Source of the DNA: Myrica gale
Lineage: Eukaryota > Streptophyta > Magnoliopsida > Fagales > Myricaceae
DNA: 64,000 nt
Direction: 5' to 3'
Assembly (NCBI GenBank): GCA_963930655.1
Contig: OZ005619.1
Span: 19,801,752-19,865,751 of the forward strand
Positions 1 to 12,711 of this stretch are shown here, in pieces; the stretch's first letter is position 1, and each line of letters begins with the position of its first letter. Position numbers and translations under genes: made by a program. The notes below the pieces were generated by a model. That model was not told the DNA's origin and ran no database searches. It was given only the letters and a program-made list of their open reading frames with translations.

Positions 1-2077
1 ATACATCTGACCCAAGGTCTGGCCGGCTCATTCGGTTCCTGACACAACATCTCAAACCCAAGAGAGCCAACTTCTGAGCAAGGTCGACTGGCCAGTCTCC
101 AGCCGAAGGATCCAAGAGTGCTTTCAAATTTCCAGTATCTACAGCATATTTCACTTCATTTGCAATTGAGAAGGCGGATCTGCTAGTCAACAATTGTAAT
201 ACAATGAGTCCAAAAGAGTAGACATCTGCTTTCCTAGTAAGCACCCCTGTTTCAAGGAACTCAGGATCTATGTAGGGCAAAATACCCTTTGGGACAGTAA
301 TATGAGAGAGTGTTGTGTCCTTGCTTGAATTTCTATCACGGCGTAACATACGGCAGATTCCAAAGTCACTGAGTTTACTGACAAAATTGGCATCAAGGAG
401 GATATTGGAGGGTTTCAAATCACCATGAACTATGCTGTCAGGTTTGTTGTTATGAAGATACACGAGGACAGAGCACAACTCTATGGCGATTCTTTTTCGA
501 GTATCCCATGATAATGGAGGACTGTTGTTCCGGCATCTGAGTCGGTCTTCAAGGCTCGCATTCGGTAAATACTCATAGATCAGTGCATAAACCTCAGGGC
601 AAAATCCTAAAAGTCTCACAAGATTGGGATGGCTCAACTGACTCAATACGCGGACCTGATAGGAAAACAACTCGTGTGAGAATTGCAAACTTCTAATCCA
701 ACTGAATTCCATTCTTCAAGTTCTAAGTTTTGTTTTGCATTTTTAATTATTTTAAGTTGTGAAACAGTTTTTTAAATAAATAAATAAAAGAAGAAGAAAG
801 GGTGTTGAAAGTTTACTTCCTCACAGGGCAGTCTAGAGTGGAAGAACCTAGTTACAGCTGAGATGCTTAGGTGAGGAAAATTTTTCAAATAATTCTTCAT
901 GTTCAATTATGAAGACTGAAGAGGGAAACAATGTGGCTATCCCAGAAACAGTAACAAGTTTCTCAAGGTAAGTGATTGAGTAGGCTCACCAATTTATTTT
1001 TCTCTTAGAGGAAACTAGTATTACCGTTTGTTTTGCTCAGTTACCGATATAATGAAGCATACAACCTACTAAAGGCACCAAACTAGAGAACCAAGCATAG
1101 CAACAATATAAACGATTGGACTGATACTCGGAAGAATACACAAACCTCCATTTGGAATTCTGAGATGCCTTGCTTTCCATTTGATTCTAGCCTCTTTATA
1201 GCAACCTCGTTTTGAAGGAGCAGACCTTGATAAATGCTCACATATCCTCCTTGTCCAATTTTCTGGGATTCATCAAAGCTTTGAGTTGCTTCTTCAATCT
1301 CAGCACGCGAGAACTCAGAGAACTGTGGCATCTGTCTACTTCTCAACGCTTCAACTTCTTTAAGTGCATTATCACGCTCAATCTGCAGCTCATCCCACTC
1401 TTTCTGCAATTTTTCAAGTTGGCTCTTGAATGCTATTTGCCGTTCTTCAAAATCCTGGAGTTCTACCCTAAGCGGTCTCTCTGAGTCTTCACCTTTCCTG
1501 TCTCTCTTTCGCCAACATTTCCTCAATTTCTTTTCTCTGCATCATTTCTTCTTGGGCCTGTTGATTGAATTATTGCTAAATTCAATAAGATTTTGGATCT
1601 TGAGATGTTTGCATTCATAGATATTAAATGATAGTGCAGATGTTGTTCATGAGGAATGTGTGCGGTGTGTCTAATATTTTGCTCTGTATCAAGTAGAAAT
1701 CTACCTTCGGCGATTTCAGTTTTATAAGCAATATCGTTAGAACTTAGATATGAAGTTTTTTAAAAGATTGGGTACAGGATTTCCTGGTAGACGTCTGACA
1801 GAGTGTAGAAGTTTTACCCTGCGTCTAGCCTCAATCATATCTTTTTCTGCTTTCTGACGCCTAAGTGTCTCCTTTTCAGCCTCTTCCATTGCTTGTTGAA
1901 GTTGATTGAAAAGAGAATTATCTAAACTTCTGTCCTGCTAGGATCCATGCACGTTTAAAAGGTAATGTTTAGTCATTGATCAATTCTTTTGCATCATATA
2001 ATATATATGTTGAATGTAATGAGCAAATCTTGCAGAAAAATCAAACGCCCCCGTGACTCTAGTGTAGATCCCAATTG

Positions 2078-2240
2078 TCGTTTTCCTTCCTTCTATAGCC
2101 TAGCCTAACAGTAGTTTACTTTCCATACTTGTGCATGTATAGCTGGCATCCCTTGATTCTCTCTCATTCAATGTACTATATATTTTATTGTTACAACAAT
2201 GAAAAGTGTGGCAAATTACACGTACTGTGTACTTTCTATA
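2078..2240 (+). repeat. 5' LTR (conserved part) of the copia remnant
   Basis: This is a direct repeat of 3354-3516, followed at 2241 by a sequence complementary to initiator Met tRNA. The true 5' end of the LTR probably lies about 50-60 bp further left, in sequence that the right repeat lacks. Confidence 0.75.
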
Positions 2241-2252
2241 TGGTATCAGAGC
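2241..2252 (+). other. Retrotransposon primer-binding site
   Basis: The sequence tggtatcagagc matches the usual initiator Met tRNA primer-binding site of plant copia elements and abuts the left LTR. It fixes the element on the plus strand. Confidence 0.8.
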
Positions 2253-2325
2253 GTTTTTGCTCCACCGAGTGTTAGATTCTGCAATTTTTTTCCGCAATGG
2301 CTAGAGTGTCCCTTCCCCTCCCATT

Positions 2326-3384
2326 GTGACGAACAATGCCCCTGTTGATCAAGGTTCTTCCGCAATGGCTAGAGTGTCCCTTCACCGAGTGAAGGATCCG
2401 AAAACGGGGGCGAGGCTCCTCCGCGGTAGCTGTGAAGATGGAGTTTATCCACTACCAAAGTTGTTGCGTTCTGGAGTTTCTAAGGCACTAGCTTTTGTTG
2501 GAGAACGCACCTCATTTGATGGATGGCATAGGTGCTTGGGTCACCCCACCAATAAAGTTGTTACTCAACTAGTCAACTTGTTTTCTCTCCCTGTGTCCGG
2601 ACCTCAATCCTCATCTCCCTCCTTATGTACTTATTGTCATTGCAATAAATCTCATTAGTTACCTTTCCATCATAGCACTCTCACCAGCTCTCAGCCACTT
2701 GAGTATCTCTATAGTGATGTTTGAGGTCCTGCTCCCCTTACTTCGATAGATGGTTATCGCTATTACGTGATCTTCATCGACCACTTTACAAAGTACTGCT
2801 GGTTTTTTCCTCTGTCACGTAAATCTGATGTTGCCAATATTTTTATTCAACTTAAATCCCTGCTTGAAAAACAATTTGACATGCCCATAAAAAATTTCTA
2901 TTCTGATAACGGGGGAGAGTTTCAAAAACTCAAATCTTATTTCGCAACTAACGGCATCAGTTGGTATACTACTGCCCCTCACACTCCTCAACAAAACGGC
3001 ACGGCTGAACGTCGCCACCGTCATATTGTTGAGAGTGGCCTTACTCTTCTTCATCAAGCCTCTATGCCACTTACCTTTTCGTCTCATGCTTTTCAAACTG
3101 CCACCTTTCTTATAAGCAGAATGCCCACTCCTATTCTCCACTCTAAAAGTCCCTTTCAGTCTCTCTTTTCTCGTCCTCCTCACTACCTCAAGCTACGAGT
3201 CTTTGGGTGCCTCTGCTTCCCATGGTTGAAGCCCTACACATCTCACAAACTTCAATCCAAGTCTAGTCCATGTGTGTTTGTCGGTTACTCTACCTCCCAA
3301 AGTGCCTACAAGTGCCTCAATTTGGAGACCTCTCGCATTTACCTCTCGAGACATCGTTTTCCTTCCTTCTATAGCCTAGCCTAA
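2326..3384 (+). pseudogene. Copia GAG-pre-integrase and integrase core remnant
   Basis: The first part (2326-2658) shows a GAG-pre-integrase-like stretch (TGARLLRG, then a WHxCLGH zinc-knuckle start and CxxC). The second part (2767-3384) is the integrase core with the second Asp in YSDNGGEF and the Glu in NGTAERRH, followed by the conserved FGC and FVGY motifs. The frame is broken by TAG near 2656 and by a stop near 2722, so no integrase can be made. A short duplication of about 30 bp (near 2297-2325 and 2361-2385) scrambles the front. Gag, RT and RNase H are missing. Confidence 0.8.
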
Positions 3385-3516
3385 CAGTAGTTTACTTTCC
3401 ATACTTGTGCATGTATAGCTGCCATCCCTTGATTCTCTCTCATTCAATGTACTATATATTTTATTGTTACAACAATGAAAAGTGTGGCAAATTACACGTA
3501 CTGTGTACTTTCTATA
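3354..3516 (+). repeat. 3' LTR (front truncated) of the copia remnant
   Basis: Direct repeat of 2078-2240. Its left end is fused to integrase-downstream coding sequence (SRH motif near 3345), which marks the internal deletion junction at about 3353. Confidence 0.75.
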
Positions 3517-6100
3517 GAATGAACATACATACGAAGAGCATCTTGAGGTGTCACTTGCACCAGATAAAAAAAATGGATTCGTCTGCATTGATGAAGATAC
3601 GACCTGCACAGTAGAAGAGTTTCCTGAATAATCCAAAGCTGGAGAGAACGGGTTTAATTCTAAACCATTCTTATGCCACTCATTCAGAGTAAAACCAACC
3701 ACTCTGTTATGAGAGCTTGTTGAAGAGCTCGGGCATGAAGTAGTCTTTGATAAGGCATCCCATGTGTCAGAATTCCCTTCTTCAGTGCCCTCTGGGAAAG
3801 GAATATCATAGACGCTCCTTCCATTGCTGTAAACATAGTGTCCCAGCGTAACAGATGGTGCTGATGAGTAATTTGATTGTCCAGCTGCAGTGCTAATCAT
3901 ATTGCCTTCCAAAGGAAAAGATTGTGATTTCAGGTGGCTTGATTGTCCAGTTTCAGTTTCTGCACTTGCTTCCCTGTTTTGATATGGTCCTTACATTAGT
4001 ATAGGATTTGGACATCGAGCAAGAGATTGAGTTGAGTTGAGTTGACCCGCAGTATTTTATCACGAACGTCAAAGTTAAAGTGGCGGACAAAACTTATTTC
4101 AACAAATCAAGTATTCTGCAGCAGTATACTTATCCCAAAGAAACAAAAGAAATGAACCATAGAGTTTTAAAAAGCAGAGAAGCTTCTAATTTGGGGATAT
4201 ACCTCTCTGTGAAATTAACTATCTACTTTTTTCCCAATACATATATTCACGCATCATTGCCAAAGTGTATTAAACAAAATAAGGGGGGCAAACCTGGTGA
4301 AGGTGAGCTGGCCTTTACAGATAAATTGTATTTGACAGTAGACAGGTGCTTGTTCGCGCACATATTTAACCTTACTTATCCTGATCTCCATCATTTTCCT
4401 GCAAGGTTGGGCAGTGGCAAAGCAATCTCAATACAAAGGTGTGCAAGTTTTACATACATTAAGTGATGATAAATTACTTTCCAGTAAATTCCAAGTTCTC
4501 CAAAATCATATAGAAATTGTTCCATGTGGTAAGCTCAAATCATAAAGCAACAAACCATAGTTTCAACAAATCAGGAAACATGCATGTCAGGGTTTGTCTC
4601 TCTGCTGACAATTTATTACTCCAAGTTATTTTTTTTTCAACTTTTTTTTTGCTACTGAGATATCCTATTTTTCAGCCCCCTAAGGCCCTAATGGTATGCC
4701 CTGTCAAGGAAGGGAAACTGATAGTAGATAAAGCAAGTATATGGGCATCAATAACCGCTCTTGTTAGATATTCACAGTGGATATACAATGAACAATAAGT
4801 GAAATTGATGATATGGAGAAACTTCTTTTGGGGTTTTTACTTTGGTTGGTCCTTTTCTGCTGTTGCTCCCATAACAAGCCACCTGATCCGATGCCGAGCG
4901 ATTAGTTCTACGATTCCCTTCTCTATAGAGTCCGTTTCAATGTAAAGTTTCTGCGCCTTTACCTAGATTTCAAAAATTGCAATGCCAACATAAATCAGTG
5001 AACTCAAATTTTCCAATTCAGCATCTCAGAAGTCAGAAGAAACTAAGATCTCGGTTTGTAAACTAGCAATGCTGAACTTGTATTTTTATTTTTTCGAATA
5101 ATTCACTTCGAAGTTTCTAACTAGTAGATACCTTAAATGTACTATACTTATCACACCCTGTCATGTGTTATGAGCATTTTATGTTTGAGTGCTAACAAGA
5201 AAACCACCTATTAACCATGGAGACTAACAAGTAATTAAATTATTACAGCAAATATTTTTCTTTTCAAACCTTTGATTTATGCAGTACTTCTCTATGCCAA
5301 CTTTTCTGTTTAAGAAAACAATTTCTTTGCAAAGAAGATAGGCAGAAAAGAATGGAAAAAGGAAGGAAGTAACAAGAGAAGGTGATAAAAAAAGGGCGAA
5401 GAAGGATTGGTACCCCATTTTGGCGACAAATCTGAAGGTATTTATCCAGGAGGGCATGCATTTTTTGCCTTTCAGTTTCCCGGTACTCCCTCACGACATT
5501 TTCCGTCAGTGAGCTTGCTGGAACAGATGCACCCACTGCAAACCAAGAAAAAAAATCTCCAACAGATTTCCCTTTAGCTAGACTACCAAAAACAGCCACA
5601 TTTTTCAACAGAGAAGTGCGACTCTCCGGAGTCAACTTGGTTTAGAATCCAGTTCGAAATTTTAAAGTTAGATTGGTCAATTTCTCCTATATTTCTGAAC
5701 CATCTGAATTGAATTCTCCTTATCTGTGCCCAATTATCCTACTTTCTATTTAGAACAATGATCATCAAAGAGCAACAGATAAAGTCAACCAAGTACAGTT
5801 CTAATAAGCCATAAAGCACTGAATAATCAATCAGAAAAGATACAATTGTAATTTGCAAAAGTGAAAACCCATTTCCCTTTTAAGCTTTATACGAACATTC
5901 CTGAGGGACTTACTGCCACCAGGGATCCGCTGTGCAGGCTGATGAATATGAAGGATGCAAATCCTCTTCCCTCCAGAGTTCCGTAAAGACCACATCAGGG
6001 TTGGTCTGCATTCTTTCACATCTTTTCCCAAAGCAACGAATACCGTATCCTCGACCACACGTTCTTTTGAATCCTCTAAAGCCTCATATCTACTTGCCAT

Positions 6101-7713
6101 CTTTCCACACAGTACTGCCTCAACAGGAATTTAAGGGCAAGCCAATATAATCAACTGGGTACGTAAATCGCGGGGACAAGAGACGTCACAAGTCACCGCC
6201 ACCGATAAGAACAGGTATGGAAAGGTTAAAACCTCAATCCAATATCCAAATATCATCCTTAGATGTTCCCTTCGATTTGAACTTTTATTCATGGGGACTC
6301 GAACCTAAGAAGAAACTTTACACTTTCTGAAGAGAATATTTCCGGCAAATAAAATTTAGAGAAGAGTTGGTCAAACTCTGTGTCCGTTCTGCCATTTCTG
6401 AGTTCGGAACTTATGTACAACTATAAAAATATCATAAGAAAGAATAATAATGGGGATTACTTTTCTGGAACCGAGAGTTGCCCGGGAGTTGACTAAATTT
6501 AAAAATAGTGAATAGAAAAGGATAACTGGTGCATTTCTCTTGCACCTACTACCCAAAATATTCTCTCAGAAAAAGAGTAATATAATTATCATCTCACTAT
6601 TCTAGGCTAGACACTAAAAGCTTACACATTTGAAACAAATTGCTACCAAATGAGGTCCCACTATTACCATGTTAGTCTTGATTAGAGTCAACAAAAATGA
6701 TTAATTAATATGAAGGAGTCAAAGTTATGAGAGATCTAGAACAACAAATGAACACGAATTCCTTTTTTAACACAATGCAAAGAAGCTAACTGTTTAGTTC
6801 ATACGAACGAACAAACAGAGCACTTTCAAATCTTCATCGAAGATTTCTTATTATTAGAATGAATGAAGTTGTGATTAAAATAATAATAATCACGATGTTA
6901 TCTGGGGAAACTATCAAGCTCTTCAAGGTGACTTATTCATAGAATAGAAAGCTGCGACGTACACGGTACAAGCCCCTTCTCCTCATAGAGCTTCCAGTGG
7001 ATCGTATCCAACCAGTCCAGGTAATCATATGGAGTTCGGGATTCTTTAAAAGGTATATAGCTAGTTTGCATCATTTGTAAATTTGTCATGTGTTAAGTCC
7101 GACATGGTAGAAAGTTTCCCATGGCTATTTTGGTTGCGGCTGCCTCTTTCTGGAGTTGGAAGTCGTCTTTGTTCTCTGTGCAGGCCACTTCAAAATGCTA
7201 TTAAACTACGCTTATGGAGATGAGTACTTTTATTTGAGAGCAAGACTTAAACCTGCGGTTATGAAGATTCGACTCCGGATCAACCCTCCCTAAAGGGAGG
7301 AGGTGCCAATTGAACAAAACTGATCTCGATAGAGATGATGAGGAGTGCAACATATCGTTTATAACCCTCTTGTGTTTCATATGCTTGATTTTAAGTTTTT
7401 TTTGTCTTGGTGATTTTAAGTTGAATATATTATTATAAGACGATAGTGGAAAGTATGCCATTTTTGTTGCTGTTCACATTGAGTTGAGGTTCAGACCTGG
7501 GGGGGGTCCTTTGGAGGAATTCACGCAACAATAATATTCCGTACTTCTGAGTCACCGGTACCAGAAGGTTGAAGTCGTCCATACAAATATCAGGAAAGAT
7601 GAAAGAATTAGGAGGATGTGCAGAGAGTGATAAACCATTACGTGAAAAGTATTGAAAAGAATGACTAAATCCGTATCTTATTCAAGTAGGAAATGGGAAA
7701 GATACATTGAGGG
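6101..7713. other. Spacer between kinase copies 1 and 2
   Basis: No coding exon, RNA gene or clear repeat boundary is visible here. It contains the presumed promoter of copy 1 (right of 6100 on the minus strand) and the 3' flank of copy 2. I searched the minus strand left of 7714 for a U-box exon (Pro-Pro-x-Phe-x-Cys-Pro-type start) and saw none. Confidence 0.5.
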
Positions 7714-10700
7714 CTAAAGAATTTGTTTACAATATTGATCTTTAAAACCCAACTGGAATGAGGATGGGGCTCCACATGAAGCCCTCATCGGTTCAAGTAC
7801 CTTCAAAACATGTAAACCAAGGTCTGGCCGGCTCTTCCTGTTCCTGTCACAGCACATCAGTCCCAAGTGAGCCAACCTCTGAGCATGCTCATCTGGCCAG
7901 TCTCCAGCCGAAGTATCTAAGAGGTCTTTCAACTTTATGGTATTTAAGGCATATTGCACCTCATTTGCTAATGAGAAGGGGGATCTCCCTGTCAACAATT
8001 GTAATATTATGATTCCAAATGAGTAAACATCTGATTTCCTTGTAAGCACCCCTGTCTCAAGGAACTCAGGATCTATGTAAGGCAAAGTGCCCTTTGGAAC
8101 AGTTACATGAGAGACAGTGATGTTGTTGCTTGAATTTTTATCATGGCGCAACATTCGGCAAATTCCAAAGTCACTTAGTTTGCTAACAAAGTTGGCATCG
8201 AGGAGGATATTGGAGGGTTTCAAATCACCATGAACTATGATGTCAGGTTTATTGTTATGAAGATGCACAAGGACAGAGCACAACTCCGCTGCAATTCGTA
8301 TTCGAGCTTGCCATGATAATGGTGGACTGTTGTCCCGGCATTTGAGTCGATCTTCAAGGCTTCCATTCGGCAAATACTCATAGATCAGTGCAAAAACTTT
8401 TGGGCAAAATCCTAGAAGTCTCACGAGATTGGGATGTCTCAACTGACTCAATACGCAAACCTAATATGGAAACAACTTGTGTGACAATATTGCAAACTTC
8501 TAATCCAACTTAATTCTCGTTCTTCAAGTTCAAATTTTTGTTTTTTGATTAACTATTTGAAGTTGTGAACAATCATATATAGTCCTATGGAAGTCAGATG
8601 CAAGAAAATTGTGTACTGCTTATACTGAACCAAAGAGTGTTACCTTTTCTCATGTTCACTTATCGATATAATAAAGCATGCAACCTAGCAAATGCACCAA
8701 ACCTGAAAAACCAACTATAGTAACCATATAAGTGATTGGACTGATTTTTAAAAGAATACACTAACCTCCATTTGGAATTCTGAGATCCCTTGGTGTTTTT
8801 CTGTTTCTAGCCTCTTTATCGCCACCTCGGTTCGATGCAGCAGACCTTTAAAAATGCTCCCATATCCTCCTTGTCCAATTTTCAGGGATTCATTGAAGTT
8901 TTGAGTTGCTTCTTCAATCTCAGCTAGCGAGAACTCAGAGAACTGAGGCATCTGTCCACTTGAGGTCTCTTCTTGCTTCATTCTCAGCCCTTCAACTTCT
9001 TTGAGCGCATTATTACGCTCCATCTGCAACTCATCCCTCTCCTTCTGTAACTTCCCAAGTCGACTCTTCAATGCTAGTTCCCGTTCTTGAAAAATCATGA
9101 GTTCTTGCCCGAGTTCATCTCTCTGAATCTTCACCTTTTCAAGTTCTTCTCTCTCTTTTGCCAATGCTTCCTCAATTTCTTTTCTTTGCATCATTTCTTG
9201 TTGGGCCTGTTGATTGGATAATTTGGAATTTTCTTAAGACTTTGGACTTTTGATGTTCACATTAGTATATTTTCAAAGCATATGTTGATCATGAAGAATA
9301 TGCGCAGTGTGTTGAATATTCTGCTCTGTATCAAGTAGAAATCTTCCTTTGGAGAATCGGTTTTTATTACAATAATTTTGTCAGATATGAAACCTTGAAA
9401 CGGATTTGAGTACATGATATTGTACTAGATGTCCAAAAGAGTGGAGGTTATAAATAGGTAGAAAATTTACCTTGCGTTGAGCCTCTACCATATCTTTTTC
9501 TGCTTTCTGACGCCTAATTGTCTCCTTTTCAGCCTCATCCATCGCTTGTTGAAGTTGAACGTAAATAGAATTATCTAAATTTCCATCCTGCTAGGATCCA
9601 TTAACGTTTAATGGTTAATACCTCCGGAAATTGTATAATCGATGATCAATTCTCATGCTTCATATAACATGTATGCCCCAAAGTTTTTGAACATACATAA
9701 GAAGAAGAAGAGCATCTTGGTGGGGTACTTGCACCAGAGATAAATGATGAACTCGGCCGCAGTGATGAAGCTATGTACTCCGCAGTAGAAGAGTTTCTGG
9801 AATAACTCGAAGCTGGATATACCTCAACAACTCTTCCATTCTCATTTTCATTCCTCCATGAAGCCATTGGAATAACATCAAACACTCTTCCAGGAGAGCT
9901 TGTTGAAGAGCTCGACCATGAAGGACTCTGAGATAAGCTATCCCATTTATCAAAACTTGAGTCTCTATAGACCCTGCTCCCTGGAAATGAAGGCTCTTCA
10001 GCGCCTTCTGGAAAAGGAATGTCAACGATGCTCCGCATATTGCCCTCTCTATGGACCACCGTAGCAGATCGTGGTGTTGAGTAGTCTGATTGTCCAGTTT
10101 TACTGATGCCCGTATTGTTCCCCACAGGAAGAGGAACTGATCTCATCTGGTTTCTTGATATATCACTTTCAGTGTTTGCACTTGCTTCCCTATTTTGATA
10201 TTGTACTTGCATTAGTAATAGGATTAAAATAAGGAAGATTTTGGGTTTATCTTACTGGCAGTATCTCATGATTCTCATCACGGTCAAGAATAAACAGGTG
10301 AACAATTGAATTGGAATCGATCGGCCATCGAAATCGTGCAGTAAGTTAAAAGTGATAGCCAAGCATTTCAACAATAAATCGACCACAAAGTTTTAAAAAG
10401 CATAGAAGCTTCTCCTTAAGGGATATACTCGTCTCTGAAAATAATCTATTTTCCATATTTATGTAAACCTGTCATCATTGCGAAAGTGTATTTGACAAGA
10501 ACTGAATGACAAACCTGGTGAAGATGAGGTGAGCTTTGCAGATAAATTGTATGCGACAGTAGGCAGCTGCCTGTTCGCACACATATTTAGCTTTACTGGA
10601 CCTGATCTCCATCATTTTCCTGAAATATTGAACAGTATTAAACACATGTTGAAACAAAGGTTGTAAGTTTTACTTAGTCATGTTAAATTGCTTTAGTTAT

Positions 10701-12454
10701 TCCAAGCTCTCCAAAATCATGTGCAAATTGTTCCATGTTGTAAACCGAATCATAAACTAGAAAAAACCATAGTTTAAACAAACCAGGTAACAGGCATGTC
10801 AGGTCTGTCTCTCTGTTTAGGATTTACTTCTTTAGTTATTTGTTTTCTTAAACTCTTTTTGGCTACTGAGATATCCATTCCCCTTATGGTATGCATTACC
10901 AAAGATCGAAATCTGACAGTCGATAAAGCAAGTCTATGGGCATCAATAACTGCTCCTCGTAGATATTCACTGTGGATACACATAGAATAAAAGTGAACTT
11001 GACTATACGGAGAGAATTCTTATGGTTTTTACCTTGAGTGGACCCTATCTGCTGCTGCTCCCATAATAAGCTGCCTGATCAAATGCTGAGAGATCAGATC
11101 TACAATGCCCTTCTCTATATTGCTCGTCTCAGTGTACAGTTTCTGTGCCCGTACCTAGATTCCAGAAATTGCAATGCTCAGATTAATCAGAGAACTCAAC
11201 TATTCCAATCCAGCAGGACCAGCACCTCAAAAGGAATTATCTGTATTTGTAAACAAGCAAGGCCGAGCTTGATTATTATTACTTTTTTTTGGAAATTCAC
11301 TTGGAAGTTTCCAAGTATTAGAGTACTCAAGTGCCGATACTTATACCCTGTCACATATCATTGGCATCTTATTTTCTAGAGCTTACAAGCAAACCACCTA
11401 TTATTCATGGAGTCTAACATGTATTGGTGCTGACAATATCTTTTTTTTTAAAAAAAAAAAAATTGATATATGTAATACTTCTCTAAGTCAACTTTATCTG
11501 CACATGTGGTCCAATATGTGTAGTTTGTGCTCTGAGAAAATCTGCTACTTCTTTTATGTGCTGTGCAAAAGAAAAAGAAGGGAGAATAACAACATCATAC
11601 CAAAGATAGCTTTCAAGATTTCTGTTTAGGAAAACAATTTCTTTGCAAAGAAGACAAGCACGAAAAGCAAAAGAAGTAGCAGGGAGAAATGTGCAAGAGG
11701 CCGAAGAAGGAATTGCTACCCCCATTTGCAGACAAATTTGGAGGTATTTATCCAGGATGTTATGCATTTTCTGCCTTTCAGTTTCCCGGTATTCCCTCAC
11801 GACCTCTTCCTTCAGTGAACTTGCTGGAACTTTTGCACCCACTGCAGACCAAAATAAATGCTTCATTATTTTTTTTCTAAGCAAAGATCAAGGTGGCTTA
11901 TACTGCCAGTCACAGTTAAGAAAAATTCTTCAATTGAAACTATGCCGGAACGACTTCCAAAAAAAGAAAACTAAGCAGGAACAGTCAAATTATTCAAGAC
12001 AAAATTGCGACTCTCCACTGGCAACTATATGTTGTCAACTTGGTTTAGCCAAGATGAAGATGTTACCAGATCGGGCGTTTAGAATTCCCATCTGAAATAG
12101 TTAAGTTTCTTTTCACAAAAATGATTTTCAAGAGCAACAGATAAAGTCAACCAAGTACAGTTGTTAAGAAATCCAAAAGGACTGAATAATCGATCACAAA
12201 AGATCAATTTAGGTTGCAGCATCAAGAACTCGTTTCCCTTGAAGACTTTTAAGCTATATACATATACATTTTGCCGCTAGGGACTTACAGCCACCCTGAA
12301 TCAGCTGTGCAGGCTGATGGACGTGTAGGATGCAAATCCTCTTTCCTCCAGAGTTCTGTAAAGCCCAAACCAGATTTACTTTGCACTCTTTCACATCTTT
12401 TCCCACAGCAACGTATACCGTATCCTCTGAAGCCTCTTGTCGACTAATTGCCAT
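7714..12454 (-). CDS. USP-like domain/coiled-coil protein kinase without U-box (copy 2, intact)
   Basis: Cytoplasmic-type receptor-like kinase of the plant USP-kinase-U-box class. Coding exons (minus): 12289-12454, 11720-11841, 11033-11154, 10515-10619, 9697-10189, 9471-9587, 8766-9206, 7714-8460. They total 2313 nt (770 aa) with GT-AG borders and matching phases throughout. USP-like domain about residues 9-172 (exons 1-4), Ser-rich linker 172-336, coiled coil about 340-445, kinase about 480-740. Visible kinase parts are the glycine loop IGQGGYGS (from about 485), the VAIK lysine (about 506), HGDLKPSNILL (catalytic Asp about 601) and SDFG (about 619). HGD instead of HRD makes it a non-RD kinase. 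The start at 12454 aligns with the ATG of copies 1 and 3. The protein ends about 12 residues after the usual kinase end (RASCGAPSS) and no U-box follows, so E3 ligase activity is not expected. Substrate unknown. It is the only copy in the array with no visible lesion. Confidence 0.88.
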
Positions 12455-12711
12455 AATTTTGGAATCCCGAAACCCCAATATGCTACCGAGTTAATACAAT
12501 CAAATGGTCGAATAAATTGAAGGCGCACGGGTGGCCTCCCAATATCCCACTGCAAATGACAAGCGGCGGGTGGAAAAAGCTTCTTTCCTCTGCAGCTTCA
12601 GAACTTTTCTTATCAGAACCGACACTGCGTCATTCAGCTTTCCCAGCTCAAAACCTCACCAAAAATCACCATCTTCCACTTTAAAAGGAACCGGTAAAAA
12701 GTCTGTTGGTT

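Larger units (their letters stand above)
2019..3516 (+). mobile_element. Ty1/copia LTR retrotransposon, internally deleted
   Basis: Two 163-bp direct repeats (2078-2240 and 3354-3516, I see one difference) flank an internal part with a primer-binding site (tggtatcagagc, 2241-2252) directly after the left repeat and a degenerate GAG-pre-integrase plus integrase region. Reverse transcriptase and RNase H are absent: coding sequence after the integrase runs straight into the right repeat, so a deletion removed the rest of pol and the front of the 3' LTR. The element lies in the intron between exons 5 and 6 of kinase copy 1. In copy 2 that intron is only about 110 bp, which gives the empty site. 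A possible 5-bp target duplication gaatg occurs at 2022-2026 and 3517-3521, but the left end (about 2019-2027) is uncertain. Confidence 0.8.
1..6100 (-). pseudogene. USP-like/coiled-coil/protein kinase gene, copy 1 (frameshifted, left edge cut)
   Basis: Minus-strand member of the plant USP-kinase (PUB33/36-like) class. Exons by splice signals and alignment with copy 2: 5914-6100 (start ATG at 6100), 5414-5535, 4841-4962, 4294-4398, about 3525-3968, 1818-1934, 1146-1557 and 1-655. Exons 1-4 code a USP-like domain, exon 5 a Ser-rich linker, exons 6-7 a coiled coil ending in the glycine loop (IGQGGYVS, VAIK lysine). Exon 8 carries the catalytic loop HGDLKPSNILL and the SDFG motif and is open to the window edge. 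Exon 7 is 29 nt shorter than in copy 2: a clean 7-codon loss plus a net 8-nt loss near 1485-1500, so the coiled-coil frame entering the exon hits TGA before the kinase frame. A copia remnant sits in the intron between exons 5 and 6. All other exons are intact, so loss of function looks recent. A U-box could lie left of the window. Confidence 0.8.
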
